Positions 20,957 to 31,192 of a stretch of DNA of 64,000 nucleotides are shown here, one piece after another. Under the pieces are notes generated by a model. The model was not told the origin of the DNA. It saw only the letters and a program-made list of their open reading frames with translations, and searched no databases. The first letter of the stretch is position 1, and every line of letters starts with the position of its first letter. The DNA is from Azospirillum sp. B21 (GTDB lineage Bacteria > Pseudomonadota > Alphaproteobacteria > Azospirillales > Azospirillaceae): positions 139,202-203,201 of the forward strand of contig NZ_VTTO01000004.1 in the NCBI RefSeq assembly GCF_008364825.1, written 5' to 3'. Made by a program: the position numbers and the translations under genes.

Positions 20957-23221
20957 ATGTCCGACACCAAGCGCGTCACCGACGAAGAGGCCCTGCTGCT
21001 GCATTCCAGCGGCCGGCCCGGCAAGCTGGAAATCACCCCGACCAAGCCGCTGACCACCCAGCGCGATCTGGCGCTGGCCTACTCGCCCGGCGTGGCGGTG
21101 CCTTGTCTGCGCATCGCCGAGGATCCGTCCCTCGCCTACGACTACACGGCCAAGGGCAACATCGTCGCCATCATCTCCAACGGCACGGCGGTGCTGGGGC
21201 TGGGCGACCTCGGCGCGCTGGCCGGCAAGCCGGTGATGGAAGGCAAGGCGGTGCTGTTCAAGCGCTTCGCCGACGTCGACGGCATCGACCTGGAGGTCGA
21301 CACCCGCGACGTGGACGAGTTCGTCAACTGCGTGCGCTTCCTCGGCCCCAGCTTCGGCGGCATCAACCTGGAAGACATCAAAGCGCCCGACTGCTTCATC
21401 ATTGAGGAGCGGCTGCGCGAGCTGCTGGACATTCCGGTCTTCCATGACGACCAGCACGGTACCGCGATCATCGCCGCTGCCGGCCTGATCAACGCCTGCG
21501 ACATCACCGGCCGCCGAATCGAAGACGTGAAGATGGTGGTGAACGGCGCTGGTGCCGCGGGCATCGCCTGCGCCGAGCTGTTCTGCACGATGGGTGTTTC
21601 ACGTGAAAACATCATCCTGTGCGACACCAAGGGCGTGGTCTATCGCGGCCGCACCAGCGGCATGAACCAATGGAAGTCGTCCTTCGCCGTCGACACCGAC
21701 AAGCGCACGCTGGAAGAGGCGGTGGCGGGCTCCGACGTGTTCGTCGGCTTGTCGGCCAAGGGGGCGATGACGCCGGAGATGGTGAAGTCGATGGCGGCCA
21801 AGCCGATCATCTTCGCGCTGGCCAACCCCGATCCGGAGATCACGCCGGAAGAGGTGAAGGCGGTGCGCAACGACGCCATCGTGGCGACCGGCCGCTCCGA
21901 CTACCCGAACCAGGTCAACAACGTCCTGGGCTTCCCCTACCTGTTCCGTGGCGCGCTGGATGTCCGCGCCACCACCATCAACGAGGCGATGAAGGTCGCC
22001 GCCGCCAAGGCGCTGGCGGCGCTGGCGCGCGAGGATGTGCCGGACGAGGTCGATGCCGCCTATTCCGGGCGCCGGCTGCGTTATGGTCCGGACTACATCA
22101 TCCCGGTGCCTTTCGATCCGCGCCTGATCGTCACCGTTCCGGCCGCCGTCGCCCAGGCGGCGATGGAAAGCGGCGTGGCGCGCAAACCGATCCTCGATCT
22201 GACCAGCTACAAGCACAGCCTGCGCACCCGGCTGGACCCGACGGCCGACAGCCTGGAACTGATCCTGGAGAAGGTGCGGACCAACCCGCGCCGCGTCGTC
22301 TTCGCCGAGGGCGAGGAGGAGCGGACGATCCGCGCCGCCATGGCCTTCCGCGCCCATGGCTATGGAACGCCGGTGCTGATCGGCCGCGAGGAGGTGATCA
22401 GGGAACAGCTGGTGGCGATGGGACAGCCCAACGTCCAGTTCGAAATCCACAACGCGCGCCTGTCGGATGCCAACCGCCGCTATGCCGACCATCTCTACCG
22501 CCGCCTGCAGCGTAAGGGCGCCCTGCTGCGCGACTGCCAGCGGATGGTCAACCAGGACCGCAACGTGTTCGCCGCCTGCATGGTTGCGCAGGGCGATGCC
22601 CATGCCATGGTGACCGGCCTCACCCGCAGCTTCGGCGTCGCCTATGAGGAACTCCGTCGCGTCATCGACCCGAAGGCGAGCGAGCCGGTGTTCGGCCTGC
22701 ACCTGTTCATCACCCGCAACCGCACCGTCTTCATCGCCGACACCACCGTCCATGTCCGTCCCGACGGCAAGACGCTGGCCGACATCGCTGTCGGTGCCGC
22801 TGCCAAGGCCCGGCAGATGGGGCACGAGCCGCGGGTGGCGTTGCTGTCCTTCTCCAACTTCGGCCAGACGCCGCACCCGAACACCGATCCTCTGAGCGAG
22901 GCCCTGTCGATCCTCGACAGCCGCCGGGTCGATTTCGAGTATGACGGCGAGATGTCGGCCGACGTGGCGCTGGATTACCAGTTGATGAAGCGGGTCTACC
23001 CGTTCTCGCGGCTGTCCGGACCGGCCAACGTGCTGATCATGCCCGGCCTGCATTCGGCCAACATCTCGGCCAAGCTGCTGAACAAGATGGCCGGCGGCCA
23101 GATGATCGGCCCGCTGCTGATCGGCTTGGACAAGCCGGCGCAGATCGTCAGCATGGGCGCCTCGGTGAACGACATCGTCACCGCCGCGGCCCTGGCGGCG
23201 CATGACTCGCTGCCGTGGTGA
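20957..23221 (+). CDS. maeB: NADP-dependent malic enzyme, MaeB type (with phosphotransacetylase-like C-terminal domain)
   Basis: From the ATG at 20957 the protein is 754 residues, typical of the large hybrid malic enzymes. The N-terminal catalytic part has AYSPGVAVPCLRIAED, YDYTAKGNIVAIISNGTAVLG and FHDDQHGTAIIAAAGLINA; the coenzyme domain has VNGAGAAGIACAELF. From about residue 440 a phosphate acetyl/butyryltransferase-like domain follows (RVVFAEGEEERTIRAA), which in other MaeB proteins is regulatory. It oxidatively decarboxylates malate to pyruvate with NADP+. A parS-like site is embedded in the gene. Confidence 0.93.
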   Translation: MSDTKRVTDEEALLLHSSGRPGKLEITPTKPLTTQRDLALAYSPGVAVPCLRIAEDPSLAYDYTAKGNIVAIISNGTAVLGLGDLGALAGKPVMEGKAVLFKRFADVDGIDLEVDTRDVDEFVNCVRFLGPSFGGINLEDIKAPDCFIIEERLRELLDIPVFHDDQHGTAIIAAAGLINACDITGRRIEDVKMVVNGAGAAGIACAELFCTMGVSRENIILCDTKGVVYRGRTSGMNQWKSSFAVDTDKRTLEEAVAGSDVFVGLSAKGAMTPEMVKSMAAKPIIFALANPDPEITPEEVKAVRNDAIVATGRSDYPNQVNNVLGFPYLFRGALDVRATTINEAMKVAAAKALAALAREDVPDEVDAAYSGRRLRYGPDYIIPVPFDPRLIVTVPAAVAQAAMESGVARKPILDLTSYKHSLRTRLDPTADSLELILEKVRTNPRRVVFAEGEEERTIRAAMAFRAHGYGTPVLIGREEVIREQLVAMGQPNVQFEIHNARLSDANRRYADHLYRRLQRKGALLRDCQRMVNQDRNVFAACMVAQGDAHAMVTGLTRSFGVAYEELRRVIDPKASEPVFGLHLFITRNRTVFIADTTVHVRPDGKTLADIAVGAAAKARQMGHEPRVALLSFSNFGQTPHPNTDPLSEALSILDSRRVDFEYDGEMSADVALDYQLMKRVYPFSRLSGPANVLIMPGLHSANISAKLLNKMAGGQMIGPLLIGLDKPAQIVSMGASVNDIVTAAALAAHDSLPW
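21595..21610. promoter_or_regulatory. parS site 4 (imperfect) inside maeB
   Basis: TGTTTCACGTGAAAAC matches the parS consensus at 14 of 16 positions, with an intact 12-bp palindromic core (TTTCACGTGAAA). It is read in frame as Gly-Val-Ser-Arg-Glu-Asn. About 18.2 kb from the putative origin, it is the farthest site in the window. Confidence 0.75.
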
Positions 23222-23244
23222 GTTGAGACGCTCTTTCTAAAAAT

Positions 23245-23354
23245 CCCCTCTCCCCCTGGGGAGAGGGTTTGGGTGAGGGGGACGCATAGGCCGGAGTGTC
23301 TTCGGCTACGCCGAACCCCTCATCCCGACCTTCTCCCCAGGGGGAGAAGGAGAG
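23245..23354. repeat. Palindromic repeat, family B copy 1
   Basis: Two palindromic arms, CCCTCTCCCCCTGGGGAGAG and CCTTCTCCCCAGGGGGAGAA, lie about 60 bp apart. Similar elements are at 26213-26330 and 36277-36418. This copy lies between convergent maeB and the acetyltransferase gene. Confidence 0.8.
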
Positions 23355-23361
23355 TCATCCA

Positions 23362-23931
23362 TCACCCCAACGTCTTGTAGAAGTATGTCGTGTCACAGAA
23401 CCCGCCTTCCGGCCACAGGGCGTAGTGCGGGATGACGCCGACCTTCACCCAGCCGGCGCGGATGTACAGGCGTTCGGCATCCGGCGAGGCAGTGTCCAGG
23501 ACCAGCAGGGTCTTGCCGGCGGCGCGTGCGGCATCCTCGGCGGCCTGCATCAGGGCGGCGCCGACGCCACGGCGGCGGGCGCGGCGGTGGACCAGCATCT
23601 TGGAGAGGTCGGCGCGGTGGGGCTGGTTCGGCGGCTGGCCGATCACCAACTGGACGGTGCCCAGCACGCCCTCCCCGTCCTCAGCCACCAGCAGGATGCG
23701 GTCGCCTTGCTCCACCTCCAACGCCACGTTCCGCCAGAAGTCTTCGGCAGTGGTGCGGTCGAGCGGTGCCATGAAGCTGACCGAGGCACCGCCCGCCACG
23801 CAATCCAGCAGCACGTCCGTCAGCCCCGGCACGGCGGCATGGACTTGCGGAGCCGACAGCATGCGAACCGTCACGGCGGCGGCTCCGCTTCCCCTATTCA
23901 CTCGTCCGGAGTCCAGGCAAGCGCTGTCCAT
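23362..23931 (-). CDS. GNAT-family N-acetyltransferase
   Basis: The 189-residue protein has the acetyl-CoA-binding motif A in LSKMLVHRRARRRGVGAALMQAAEDAARAAG (about residues 109-139) and the later LVLDTASPDAERLYIRAGWVKVG, typical of GNAT enzymes. The ending YALWPEGGFCDTTYFYKTL is shared by a subfamily often found beside XRE-cupin regulators. The substrate is unknown. It starts 11 bp after the stop of the upstream XRE-cupin gene, so the two form a likely operon. Confidence 0.87.
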   Translation of the reverse strand: MDSACLDSGRVNRGSGAAAVTVRMLSAPQVHAAVPGLTDVLLDCVAGGASVSFMAPLDRTTAEDFWRNVALEVEQGDRILLVAEDGEGVLGTVQLVIGQPPNQPHRADLSKMLVHRRARRRGVGAALMQAAEDAARAAGKTLLVLDTASPDAERLYIRAGWVKVGVIPHYALWPEGGFCDTTYFYKTLG

Positions 23932-23942
23932 GGCATGCTCCT

Positions 23943-24548
23943 TCAGCGTTTAACGGCGTTTAGGGTTGGGCGCCCGTCGGTGGTCAGCGCCACGATGTAG
24001 CGGGCCGTCCGGTCCGTCGGGTTGTGGAAGCCGGTCGGGCGGTCGAGCCGCATGGCGAGGCAGTCGCCGGTGGACAGGCGGTGCGTCACCTCTCCCACCG
24101 TCAGGGCGATGGTGCCGTCCAGAAGATAAACCTGCTGCTCCACCGTCGCGGCGCGGTTGCCGCTGTCGTAGGAAACGCGGGCGCCCGGCGGAAGCTCCAC
24201 CTCCACCAGTTCGATGGGCGACGGGAAGCCCGGCGGCGACAGGTTGCGGCGGCGGTAACCGGTGGCGGGGTCGGTCCAGGCAACCTGATCGGTGCGGCGG
24301 GCGACGGGGTTGGCGTCTTCCCGTTCGGCCTCCGCGAACAACGCCGCCAGCGTCACGCCCAGCCCGGCGGCGAGCCGGTCCAGGACGGAGGCGGTCGGGC
24401 TGCTCTCCCCCCGCTCCACCAGCGAGATCATGGAACGGCTGACGCCCGACCGTTCGGCCAAGCCGCCGAGGGTCAGGCCACGGTCCGCCCTCAAGGCACG
24501 CAGGCGGGCGGCAAGGCGGCTGTCGATGTCGTCTGTCGGGTCATCCAT
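23943..24548 (-). CDS. XRE-family transcriptional regulator with C-terminal cupin domain
   Basis: The 201-residue protein has an N-terminal helix-turn-helix (LRALRADRGLTLGGLAERSG then VSRSMISLVERGESSPT, residues 14-48) and a C-terminal cupin sensor half (VEVELPPGARVSYDSGNRA, then VEQQVYLLDGTIALTVGEV). This fusion usually senses a small ligand and represses adjacent genes. The ATG at 24548 is set by the start of the HTH; the long upstream extension is antisense to phoR. The downstream acetyltransferase is the obvious candidate target or partner. Confidence 0.88.
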   Translation of the reverse strand: MDDPTDDIDSRLAARLRALRADRGLTLGGLAERSGVSRSMISLVERGESSPTASVLDRLAAGLGVTLAALFAEAEREDANPVARRTDQVAWTDPATGYRRRNLSPPGFPSPIELVEVELPPGARVSYDSGNRAATVEQQVYLLDGTIALTVGEVTHRLSTGDCLAMRLDRPTGFHNPTDRTARYIVALTTDGRPTLNAVKR

Positions 24549-24707
24549 GATGGTAGAATGTCGGTCCACTATATTGGAGTCAACGAAGGACCGCACAGTA
24601 CCGCACATGAATCTTTTATGACCGCCGCGCGGCATGCGCGACGATGGTGTAGAAGGGCTGATCGTCACGCTTCCTGCCCCATCCACCCCTGACCCGGTGC
24701 CTTTCCC

Positions 24708-26366
24708 ATGCGCCTGAAGGCGTCGCCGCCCACCCCGCTGCTGACCGCGATCCTGTTGATGCTGGTGCCCCTGCTGGGCGTGCTGGCCTGGGCGGTTCAT
24801 GTCGGGGCGCTGCATGGCGGGCTGGCGTTGGTCGCGGCTGCGCTGGCGCTGACAGGCGCGGTGCTGGTCCTGCGCACCTACCGGCGCGATGCCGATGCGA
24901 TGACCGACTATGCCGCCCGGCTGGCGGAGGCCGACGAGCCGCTGGCCCCTATCGGAACGCCCCCCGCCCTGAAGGCGTTGACCGCGACCATCGGCCGGCT
25001 GCACCGGGTCGGCCTGCGCCGGGCGGAAAGCGTGCGGATGCAGTTGGATGCGGATGAAGCGGTGATCGACGCCCTGCCCGCCCCGCTGCTGCTGATGGAT
25101 GCGGAGCGGCAGGTGGTGCGGGCCAACCAGACTGCGCGGGAGCTGTTCGGCGACAAGGTGGTGGACCGCGACCTTGCCTCCTCCCTGCGCACGCCGACGG
25201 TGCTGGAGGCGGTGGATTCGGTCCTGCGCGGGGGTGCGTCGCGCATCATCGAATTCACGCTGCCGGTGCCGGTGGAACGCAGCTTCGAGGCGCAGGTGAA
25301 GCCCTTCCAGCGGCTGGTGCCGGAACCCGATCCCTCTCTGCTGGATGGCGAGATCGAGGAGGAACCGGCGCCGCGTCCGCCCACCGTCGCCCGCATGGCG
25401 ATCCTGACCCTGCACGACGTCACCGCCGCCCGCCGGTCGGAGCAGATGCGCGCCGACTTCATCGCCAACGCCAGCCACGAGCTGCGCACGCCGCTGTCCT
25501 CGCTGCTGGGCTTCATCGAGACGTTGCGCGGTCCGGCGCGCGACGATCCGGAGGCGCAGGACCGCTTCCTGTCGATCATGCACGACCAGGCCAGCCGCAT
25601 GACCCGGCTGGTCAACGACCTGCTCTCCCTCTCCCGCATCGAACTGGACGAGCATATGCCGCCCAACGGCCGGGTCGATGTGGTGGAGGAGCTGGAGAAC
25701 GTCATCGCCGCGCTGGAGCTGAAGGCCGCCCAGCGCCGCATCCGCCTGCGGCTGGAAGCGCCGGAATCCCTGCCCTATGTCATCGGCGACGAGGACCAGC
25801 TGACCCAGGTCTTCCAGAATCTGGTCAGCAACGCGATCAAATACACGCGCGAGGATACGGACGTGACCGTCACCGTGGCGCTGGCCGACGGCGCGGCGGT
25901 GGGCTTTGCGGGGCTTCCTACACCCACCGGCGCCACGGCGAAGGACAAGCGCGTGGTGCGCAGCGGCACGGCGATGGTGTCGGTCTCGGTGCGCGACCAT
26001 GGCGACGGCATTGCCCGCACCCACCTGCCCCGCCTGACCGAGCGCTTCTACCGCGTCGATGCAGCGCGGTCCCGTGCCATGGGCGGTACCGGGCTGGGGC
26101 TTGCCATCGTCAAGCACATCCTGAATCGCCATCGTGGACGCCTGACCATCGAAAGCGAGGTGGGGGTGGGCAGCGCCTTCACGGTCTATCTGCCCGTGGT
26201 GGGAGAGGTTGCTTCTCCCTCTCCCCCCCGGGGAGAGGGACGGGGTGAGGGGGAAGCGTGGCAGGATTCTCGCGAAAGAGCCGCCGCGCGACCCCTCACC
26301 CTAACCCTCTCCCCGGGGGGGAGAGGGGACTTGGCAGTGTGCGAGAGGGGTGAAGCGTGTCTGTGA
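24708..26366 (+). CDS. phoR: Phosphate regulon sensor histidine kinase PhoR, with repeat-derived C-terminal tail
   Basis: The protein has two N-terminal membrane segments (residues ~10-55), a PAS-like region, the H-box NASHELRTPLSSLLGF with the phosphoacceptor His near residue 257, the N-box NLVSNAIKYT, and the G boxes HGDGI and GGTGLGLAIVKHIL. It should phosphorylate PhoB (31.2 kb) under phosphate limitation. The kinase domain ends at FTVYLPVVGE near residue 500. The final ~50 residues (rich in Pro, Gly, Arg) are encoded by a family B repeat and are unlike any kinase tail. Pst genes follow, with a Pho box between. Confidence 0.92.
   Translation: MRLKASPPTPLLTAILLMLVPLLGVLAWAVHVGALHGGLALVAAALALTGAVLVLRTYRRDADAMTDYAARLAEADEPLAPIGTPPALKALTATIGRLHRVGLRRAESVRMQLDADEAVIDALPAPLLLMDAERQVVRANQTARELFGDKVVDRDLASSLRTPTVLEAVDSVLRGGASRIIEFTLPVPVERSFEAQVKPFQRLVPEPDPSLLDGEIEEEPAPRPPTVARMAILTLHDVTAARRSEQMRADFIANASHELRTPLSSLLGFIETLRGPARDDPEAQDRFLSIMHDQASRMTRLVNDLLSLSRIELDEHMPPNGRVDVVEELENVIAALELKAAQRRIRLRLEAPESLPYVIGDEDQLTQVFQNLVSNAIKYTREDTDVTVTVALADGAAVGFAGLPTPTGATAKDKRVVRSGTAMVSVSVRDHGDGIARTHLPRLTERFYRVDAARSRAMGGTGLGLAIVKHILNRHRGRLTIESEVGVGSAFTVYLPVVGEVASPSPPRGEGRGEGEAWQDSRERAAARPLTLTLSPGGRGDLAVCERGEACL
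26213..26330. repeat. Palindromic repeat, family B copy 2, inside the 3' end of phoR
   Basis: The arms CTCTCCCCCCCGGGGAGAGG and its counterpart near 26306-26327 flank a 60-bp spacer. The copy is read through in frame by phoR, replacing or displacing the original stop codon. Confidence 0.8.
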
Positions 26367-26368
26367 CC

Positions 26369-26386
26369 GTGTCATGAAAGTGTCAT
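26369..26386 (+). promoter_or_regulatory. Pho box upstream of pstS
   Basis: GTGTCATGAAAGTGTCAT is a tandem repeat of GTGTCAT with an 11-bp period. It closely resembles the PhoB-binding consensus of two CTGTCAT half sites separated by four A/T-rich bases. It lies ~88 bp upstream of the pstS GTG and directly after phoR, so PhoB probably activates pstSCAB-phoB from here. Confidence 0.85.
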
Positions 26387-26473
26387 AAAAACGCAATCAA
26401 TCGGTCGCCCTCCGGGTCTATGGTCCGCGCCATTCCAATGGAGCAGTCTCCGTTTCCTCAAGGAGGGGCACCC

Positions 26474-27517
26474 GTGACCACCCGGACGCCTGTCATCGCC
26501 GCGAGCGCCTTTGCCCTGGCCCTGAGCTTCGCCGCCACCCCCGCTTCGGCGCAGTCGCGCGACCAGATCCGCGCGGTCGGCTCCTCCACCGTCTTCCCCT
26601 TCACCACCGCGGTGGCCGAGGCTTTCGGCAAGACCGGCAAGTTCAAGACGCCGGTGATCGAGTCGACCGGTACCGGCGGCGGGCTGAAGCTGTTCTGTGC
26701 CGGCGTCGGCCCGGGCCATCCCGACATCGCCAACGCCTCGCGCCGCATCAAGAAGTCGGAGGTCGACCAGTGCGCCGCCAACGGCGTCACCACGATCACC
26801 GAGCTGAAGATCGGCTATGACGGCATCGCCCTGGCTTCATCCAAGAAGGCCGCCCCGGTGTCGCTGTCGACCATCGTGCTGTGGAAGGCGCTGGCGAAGG
26901 AGGTGCCGGTGAATGGCGCCCTGGTCGCCAACCCGTACAAGCTGTGGTCGGACATCGACCCGACACTGCCCAAGGCCGCGATCGAGGTGCTGGGCCCGCC
27001 CCCGACCTCCGGTACCCGCGACACCTTCAACGAGCTGGCGATGCTGGAGGGCTGCAAGAAGGTGGCCGAGGTCGCCAAGGCGGTTCCAGACGAAAAGGCG
27101 CGCGAGCGTGCCTGCATGACCATCCGCGAGGACGGCGCCTATGTCGAAGCCGGCGAGAACGACAATCTGATCGTCCAGAAGCTGACGGCCAACCCCAACG
27201 CCTTCGGCGTCTTCGGCTACAGCTATCTCGACCAGAACCGCGACACGCTGCGCGCGGCGAAGATGGACGGGGTGGAGCTGACCGCAGAGACGGTGGCGGC
27301 CGGCCAGTATGAGCTGGCGCGTCCGCTCTACATCTATGTAAAGACCGCCCATGCCGGCGTCATTCCGGGCATCCGCGAGTTCATCGGCGAATACACCTCC
27401 GAACGCGCGGTGGGCGAGGACGGCTATCTGGTCGACAAGGGCCTGATCCCGGAACCGAAGGCCCTGCGCGACGCCGCCCGGACCCAGGCGGTCGGGCTGA
27501 CGCCGCTGCAGTTCTGA
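26474..27517 (+). CDS. pstS: Phosphate ABC transporter, periplasmic substrate-binding protein
   Basis: The 347-residue protein starts at a GTG preceded by AAGGAGGGG and has a signal peptide (TRTPVIAASAFALALSFAAT... to ASA-Q). The mature part begins with IRAVGSSTVFPFTTAVAEAF, then STGTGGGLKLFCAG and PPPTSGTRDTFNELAM, the phosphate-binding loops of PstS-type proteins. It captures phosphate in the periplasm for PstCAB. A Pho box lies upstream. An ATG at 26420 in frame is discarded because it would place the signal peptide internally. Confidence 0.93.
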   Translation: MTTRTPVIAASAFALALSFAATPASAQSRDQIRAVGSSTVFPFTTAVAEAFGKTGKFKTPVIESTGTGGGLKLFCAGVGPGHPDIANASRRIKKSEVDQCAANGVTTITELKIGYDGIALASSKKAAPVSLSTIVLWKALAKEVPVNGALVANPYKLWSDIDPTLPKAAIEVLGPPPTSGTRDTFNELAMLEGCKKVAEVAKAVPDEKARERACMTIREDGAYVEAGENDNLIVQKLTANPNAFGVFGYSYLDQNRDTLRAAKMDGVELTAETVAAGQYELARPLYIYVKTAHAGVIPGIREFIGEYTSERAVGEDGYLVDKGLIPEPKALRDAARTQAVGLTPLQF

Positions 27518-27545
27518 CCATCCATTCTCCCTCCGGGCATCCCGC

Positions 27546-28928
27546 ATGCAGCTGACCCTTCTCGCCCTGATCCTGGCCCTGCTCACCGTGATCGGTTTCA
27601 TGACCGGCCGGTCTCGGGCAGCGGCGTCCGTCGGCGGGCGGGTGGCGGAACTGCATTCGGTCCCCTCCTACCACGGCGTCTATGTGGCGCTGTGGGCCGG
27701 GCTGCCGGCGCTGCTGCTGTTCGTGGCCTGGACCGCGGCGGAAGGCTGGCTCGCCATGCAGCTGGTCCTGTCCTCCCTGCCGGAGCGGCTGACCACCGGC
27801 GACGGCCAGTCGGTCGCCCTGCTGAAAGCCGACATCCTCAACCTCGCCCGCGGCATTGCCACCGGGCGCGAGCCCGATCCCCTGGTGCAGGATGCCGCCC
27901 GCCGCTATGCGGGCTTGCGCGACCTTGCCGACTGGAGCCTGCTGGCCGTCGGCGCCAGCCTCGCCGTCGCCGGTCTCGCCTGGGGCCGCCACCGCATCGG
28001 CCCGGACCTGCGGGCCCGCCCGGCGGTGGAGCGGGTGGTGCGGGTGGCGCTGATCGTCTGCTCGATGGTCGCCATCCTGACCACGGTCGGCATCGTCCTG
28101 TCGCTGCTGTTCGAGGCGCTGCGCTTCTTCACCGTCGTCTCGCCGCTGGATTTCCTGTTCGGTACCCATTGGAGCCCGCAGATGGCGATGCGGGCCGATC
28201 AGGTCGGCTCCAGCGGCTCCTTCGGCGCGATCCCGCTGTTCGCCGGCACGCTTCTCATCACGGTCATCGCCATGCTGGTGGCGGTGCCGGTGGGGCTGAT
28301 GGCGGCGATCTACATGTCGGAATATGCCGGGCGCGGCGTGCGCACCTGGCTGAAGCCGGCTCTGGAGATTCTGGCCGGCATCCCGACCGTGGTCTATGGC
28401 TTCTTCGCCGCGCTGACCATGGCGCCCTTCGTGCGGTCGGTGGGCGAGGCGCTGGGGCTGGACGTCAGTTCGGAATCGGCGCTGGCGGCCGGCATCGTCA
28501 TGGGGGTGATGATCATCCCCTTCGTCAGCTCGCTGTCGGACGACGTCATCAACGCGGTGCCGCAGAGCTTGCGCGACGGCTCCTACGGCCTCGGCGCCAC
28601 CAGGTCGGAGACGATCAAGCAGGTGGTCCTGCCGGCGGCGCTGCCGGGCATCGTCGCCGCGGTGATGCTGGCGGTCAGCCGTGCCATCGGCGAGACGATG
28701 ATCGTCACCATGGCGTCTGGCCTGACCGCCAACATGACCGCCAACCCGCTGCAGGCGGTGACCACCGTCACCACCCAGATCGCCACGCTGCTGGTCGGCG
28801 ACCAGGAGTTCGACAGCCCGAAGACGCTGTCGGCCTTCGGCCTCGGCCTCGTGCTGTTCCTCGTCACGCTCTGCCTCAACATGGTCGCCCTGCGGGTGGT
28901 CCGGACCTATCGGGAAAAATATGACTGA
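27546..28928 (+). CDS. pstC: Phosphate ABC transporter permease PstC
   Basis: The 460-residue membrane protein is longer than E. coli PstC (~319). An extra N-terminal part (residues 1-180) has two or three membrane segments and a soluble stretch, ahead of the canonical domain that starts near FEALRFFTVVSPLDFLFGTHWSP. The permease EAA-like loop is DVINAVPQSLRDGSYGLGATRSETIKQV. It forms the channel with PstA. Its last codons overlap pstA by 8 bp. Confidence 0.92.
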   Translation: MQLTLLALILALLTVIGFMTGRSRAAASVGGRVAELHSVPSYHGVYVALWAGLPALLLFVAWTAAEGWLAMQLVLSSLPERLTTGDGQSVALLKADILNLARGIATGREPDPLVQDAARRYAGLRDLADWSLLAVGASLAVAGLAWGRHRIGPDLRARPAVERVVRVALIVCSMVAILTTVGIVLSLLFEALRFFTVVSPLDFLFGTHWSPQMAMRADQVGSSGSFGAIPLFAGTLLITVIAMLVAVPVGLMAAIYMSEYAGRGVRTWLKPALEILAGIPTVVYGFFAALTMAPFVRSVGEALGLDVSSESALAAGIVMGVMIIPFVSSLSDDVINAVPQSLRDGSYGLGATRSETIKQVVLPAALPGIVAAVMLAVSRAIGETMIVTMASGLTANMTANPLQAVTTVTTQIATLLVGDQEFDSPKTLSAFGLGLVLFLVTLCLNMVALRVVRTYREKYD

Positions 28929-30246
28929 CCTCGTCGAGCAGGACGTGTCGGCCGTGACGCCCTCCCCTGCCTCCTCCTCCGGCTCCAACACTCCAGTGAA
29001 ATCGCGCGTCAGGAGCGAGGCCTTCGCCCGCCGCCTGCGCGCCCGCCATGTCGCCGAACGCCGCTTCCGGCTGGCCGGCGCCGCAGCGGTGGCGCTGGCG
29101 GCGCTGATGCTGGTGGTGCTTCTGGGCTCCATCGTTGCCAAGGGCAGCACCGCCTTCTGGGAAGCGCGGATCCGGCTGGAGGTGACGCTGGACCCGGCGG
29201 AGGTGGCCGAGCGCAACTATGCCCCCATCCTGCGCCGGGCGCTCCATGCCCAGTTCCCGCAGGTGACCGACCGCGCCGGCAAGCGCGTGCTGAACGACCT
29301 GCTGTCGTCGGGCGCGCCTTACGAGCTGGAGGCGATGGTCGCGAAGAACCCGGCGCTGGTCGGCACCACTCTGACCGTCTGGGTGCGCGCCGACGACGAG
29401 ATCGACCAGCTGGTGAAGGGCCGCTACCGCCGCGACCTGCCGGAGAGCGAACGCGGGCTCAGCGATGCCAAGATCGCCGCGGCCGATGCGCTGCTGGCCT
29501 CCGGCGCGCTGGCGCAGGGCTTCAACACCACCCTGTTCACCGCCGGCGACAGCCGGGAGCCGGAACAGGCCGGTATCGGCGGCGCCATCGTCGGCTCGCT
29601 GCTGACGTTGCTGGTGACCATGGCGCTGTCGGTGCCGGTTGGCATCTCCGCCGCGGTCTATCTGGAGGAATTCGCGCCGAAGAACCGCTGGACCGACCTG
29701 ATCGAGGTGAACATCAACAACCTCGCCGCGGTGCCGTCGATCATCTTCGGCCTGCTGGGTCTGGCGGTGTTCCTCGGCTTCTTCGGCATGCCGCGCTCGG
29801 CGCCGCTGGTCGGCGGGCTGGTGATGGCGCTGATGACGCTGCCGGTCATCATCATCTCGGCCCGCGTCGCGCTGAAGGCGGTTCCGCCGTCGATCCGCGA
29901 GGCAGCATTGGGGATCGGCGCATCGCCCCTGCAGACGGTGCTGCACCATGTGCTGCCTCTGGCGATGCCCGGCATCCTGACCGGCACCATCATCGGCATG
30001 GCCCGCGCGCTGGGCGAGACGGCGCCGCTGCTGATGATCGGCATGGTCGCCTTCATCGTCGACGTGCCCCATGGGCTGACCGACAGCGCCACGGTGCTTC
30101 CGGTGCAGATCTACATGTGGGCCGACAGCCCGGAGCGTGCCTTCACCGAGCGCACCTCCGCGGCGATCCTGATCCTGCTCGGCGTCCTGATCCTTCTGAA
30201 CGGGACGGCCGTGATCCTGCGCAAGATTTTCGAGAGACGGTGGTGA
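28921..30246 (+). CDS. pstA: Phosphate ABC transporter permease PstA
   Basis: The 441-residue permease has one N-terminal membrane segment (residues ~52-78), then an extended hydrophilic stretch of ~120 residues (likely periplasmic), then the transmembrane domain from about residue 220. The latter contains [30 protein letters not shown], typical of PstA, and the coupling loop [25 protein letters not shown]. The large N-terminal insertion is absent from short enterobacterial PstA but occurs in related alphaproteobacteria. It overlaps pstC and is followed 7 bp later by pstB. Confidence 0.92.
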   Translation: MTDLVEQDVSAVTPSPASSSGSNTPVKSRVRSEAFARRLRARHVAERRFRLAGAAAVALAALMLVVLLGSIVAKGSTAFWEARIRLEVTLDPAEVAERNYAPILRRALHAQFPQVTDRAGKRVLNDLLSSGAPYELEAMVAKNPALVGTTLTVWVRADDEIDQLVKGRYRRDLPESERGLSDAKIAAADALLASGALAQGFNTTLFTAGDSREPEQAGIGGAIVGSLLTLLVTMALSVPVGISAAVYLEEFAPKNRWTDLIEVNINNLAAVPSIIFGLLGLAVFLGFFGMPRSAPLVGGLVMALMTLPVIIISARVALKAVPPSIREAALGIGASPLQTVLHHVLPLAMPGILTGTIIGMARALGETAPLLMIGMVAFIVDVPHGLTDSATVLPVQIYMWADSPERAFTERTSAAILILLGVLILLNGTAVILRKIFERRW

Positions 30247-30253
30247 GCGCCCC

Positions 30254-31096
<843 letters not shown>

Positions 31097-31192
31097 AACC
31101 ATCCGCCGACCTATGCGCCCCCCTCCCTCCTTTGTTGAAAAGGCTGTCCCATGCCGGTTAACGTCGAGACGCGCGCTGTGAACGGAGCCTCC

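Noticed and set aside
24549-26132. Long N-terminal extension of the XRE-cupin frame
   Set aside because: The extension is antisense to phoR; the real start is the ATG at 24548 before the HTH.
27381-29216. A 611-codon leftward open frame
   Set aside because: Antisense to pstC and pstA; Gln/His/Arg-rich with no recognisable motif.
31097-31192. phoU between pstB and phoB
   Set aside because: The gap is ~96 bp and cannot hold a ~240-codon gene; no PhoU-like peptide is seen in any frame.
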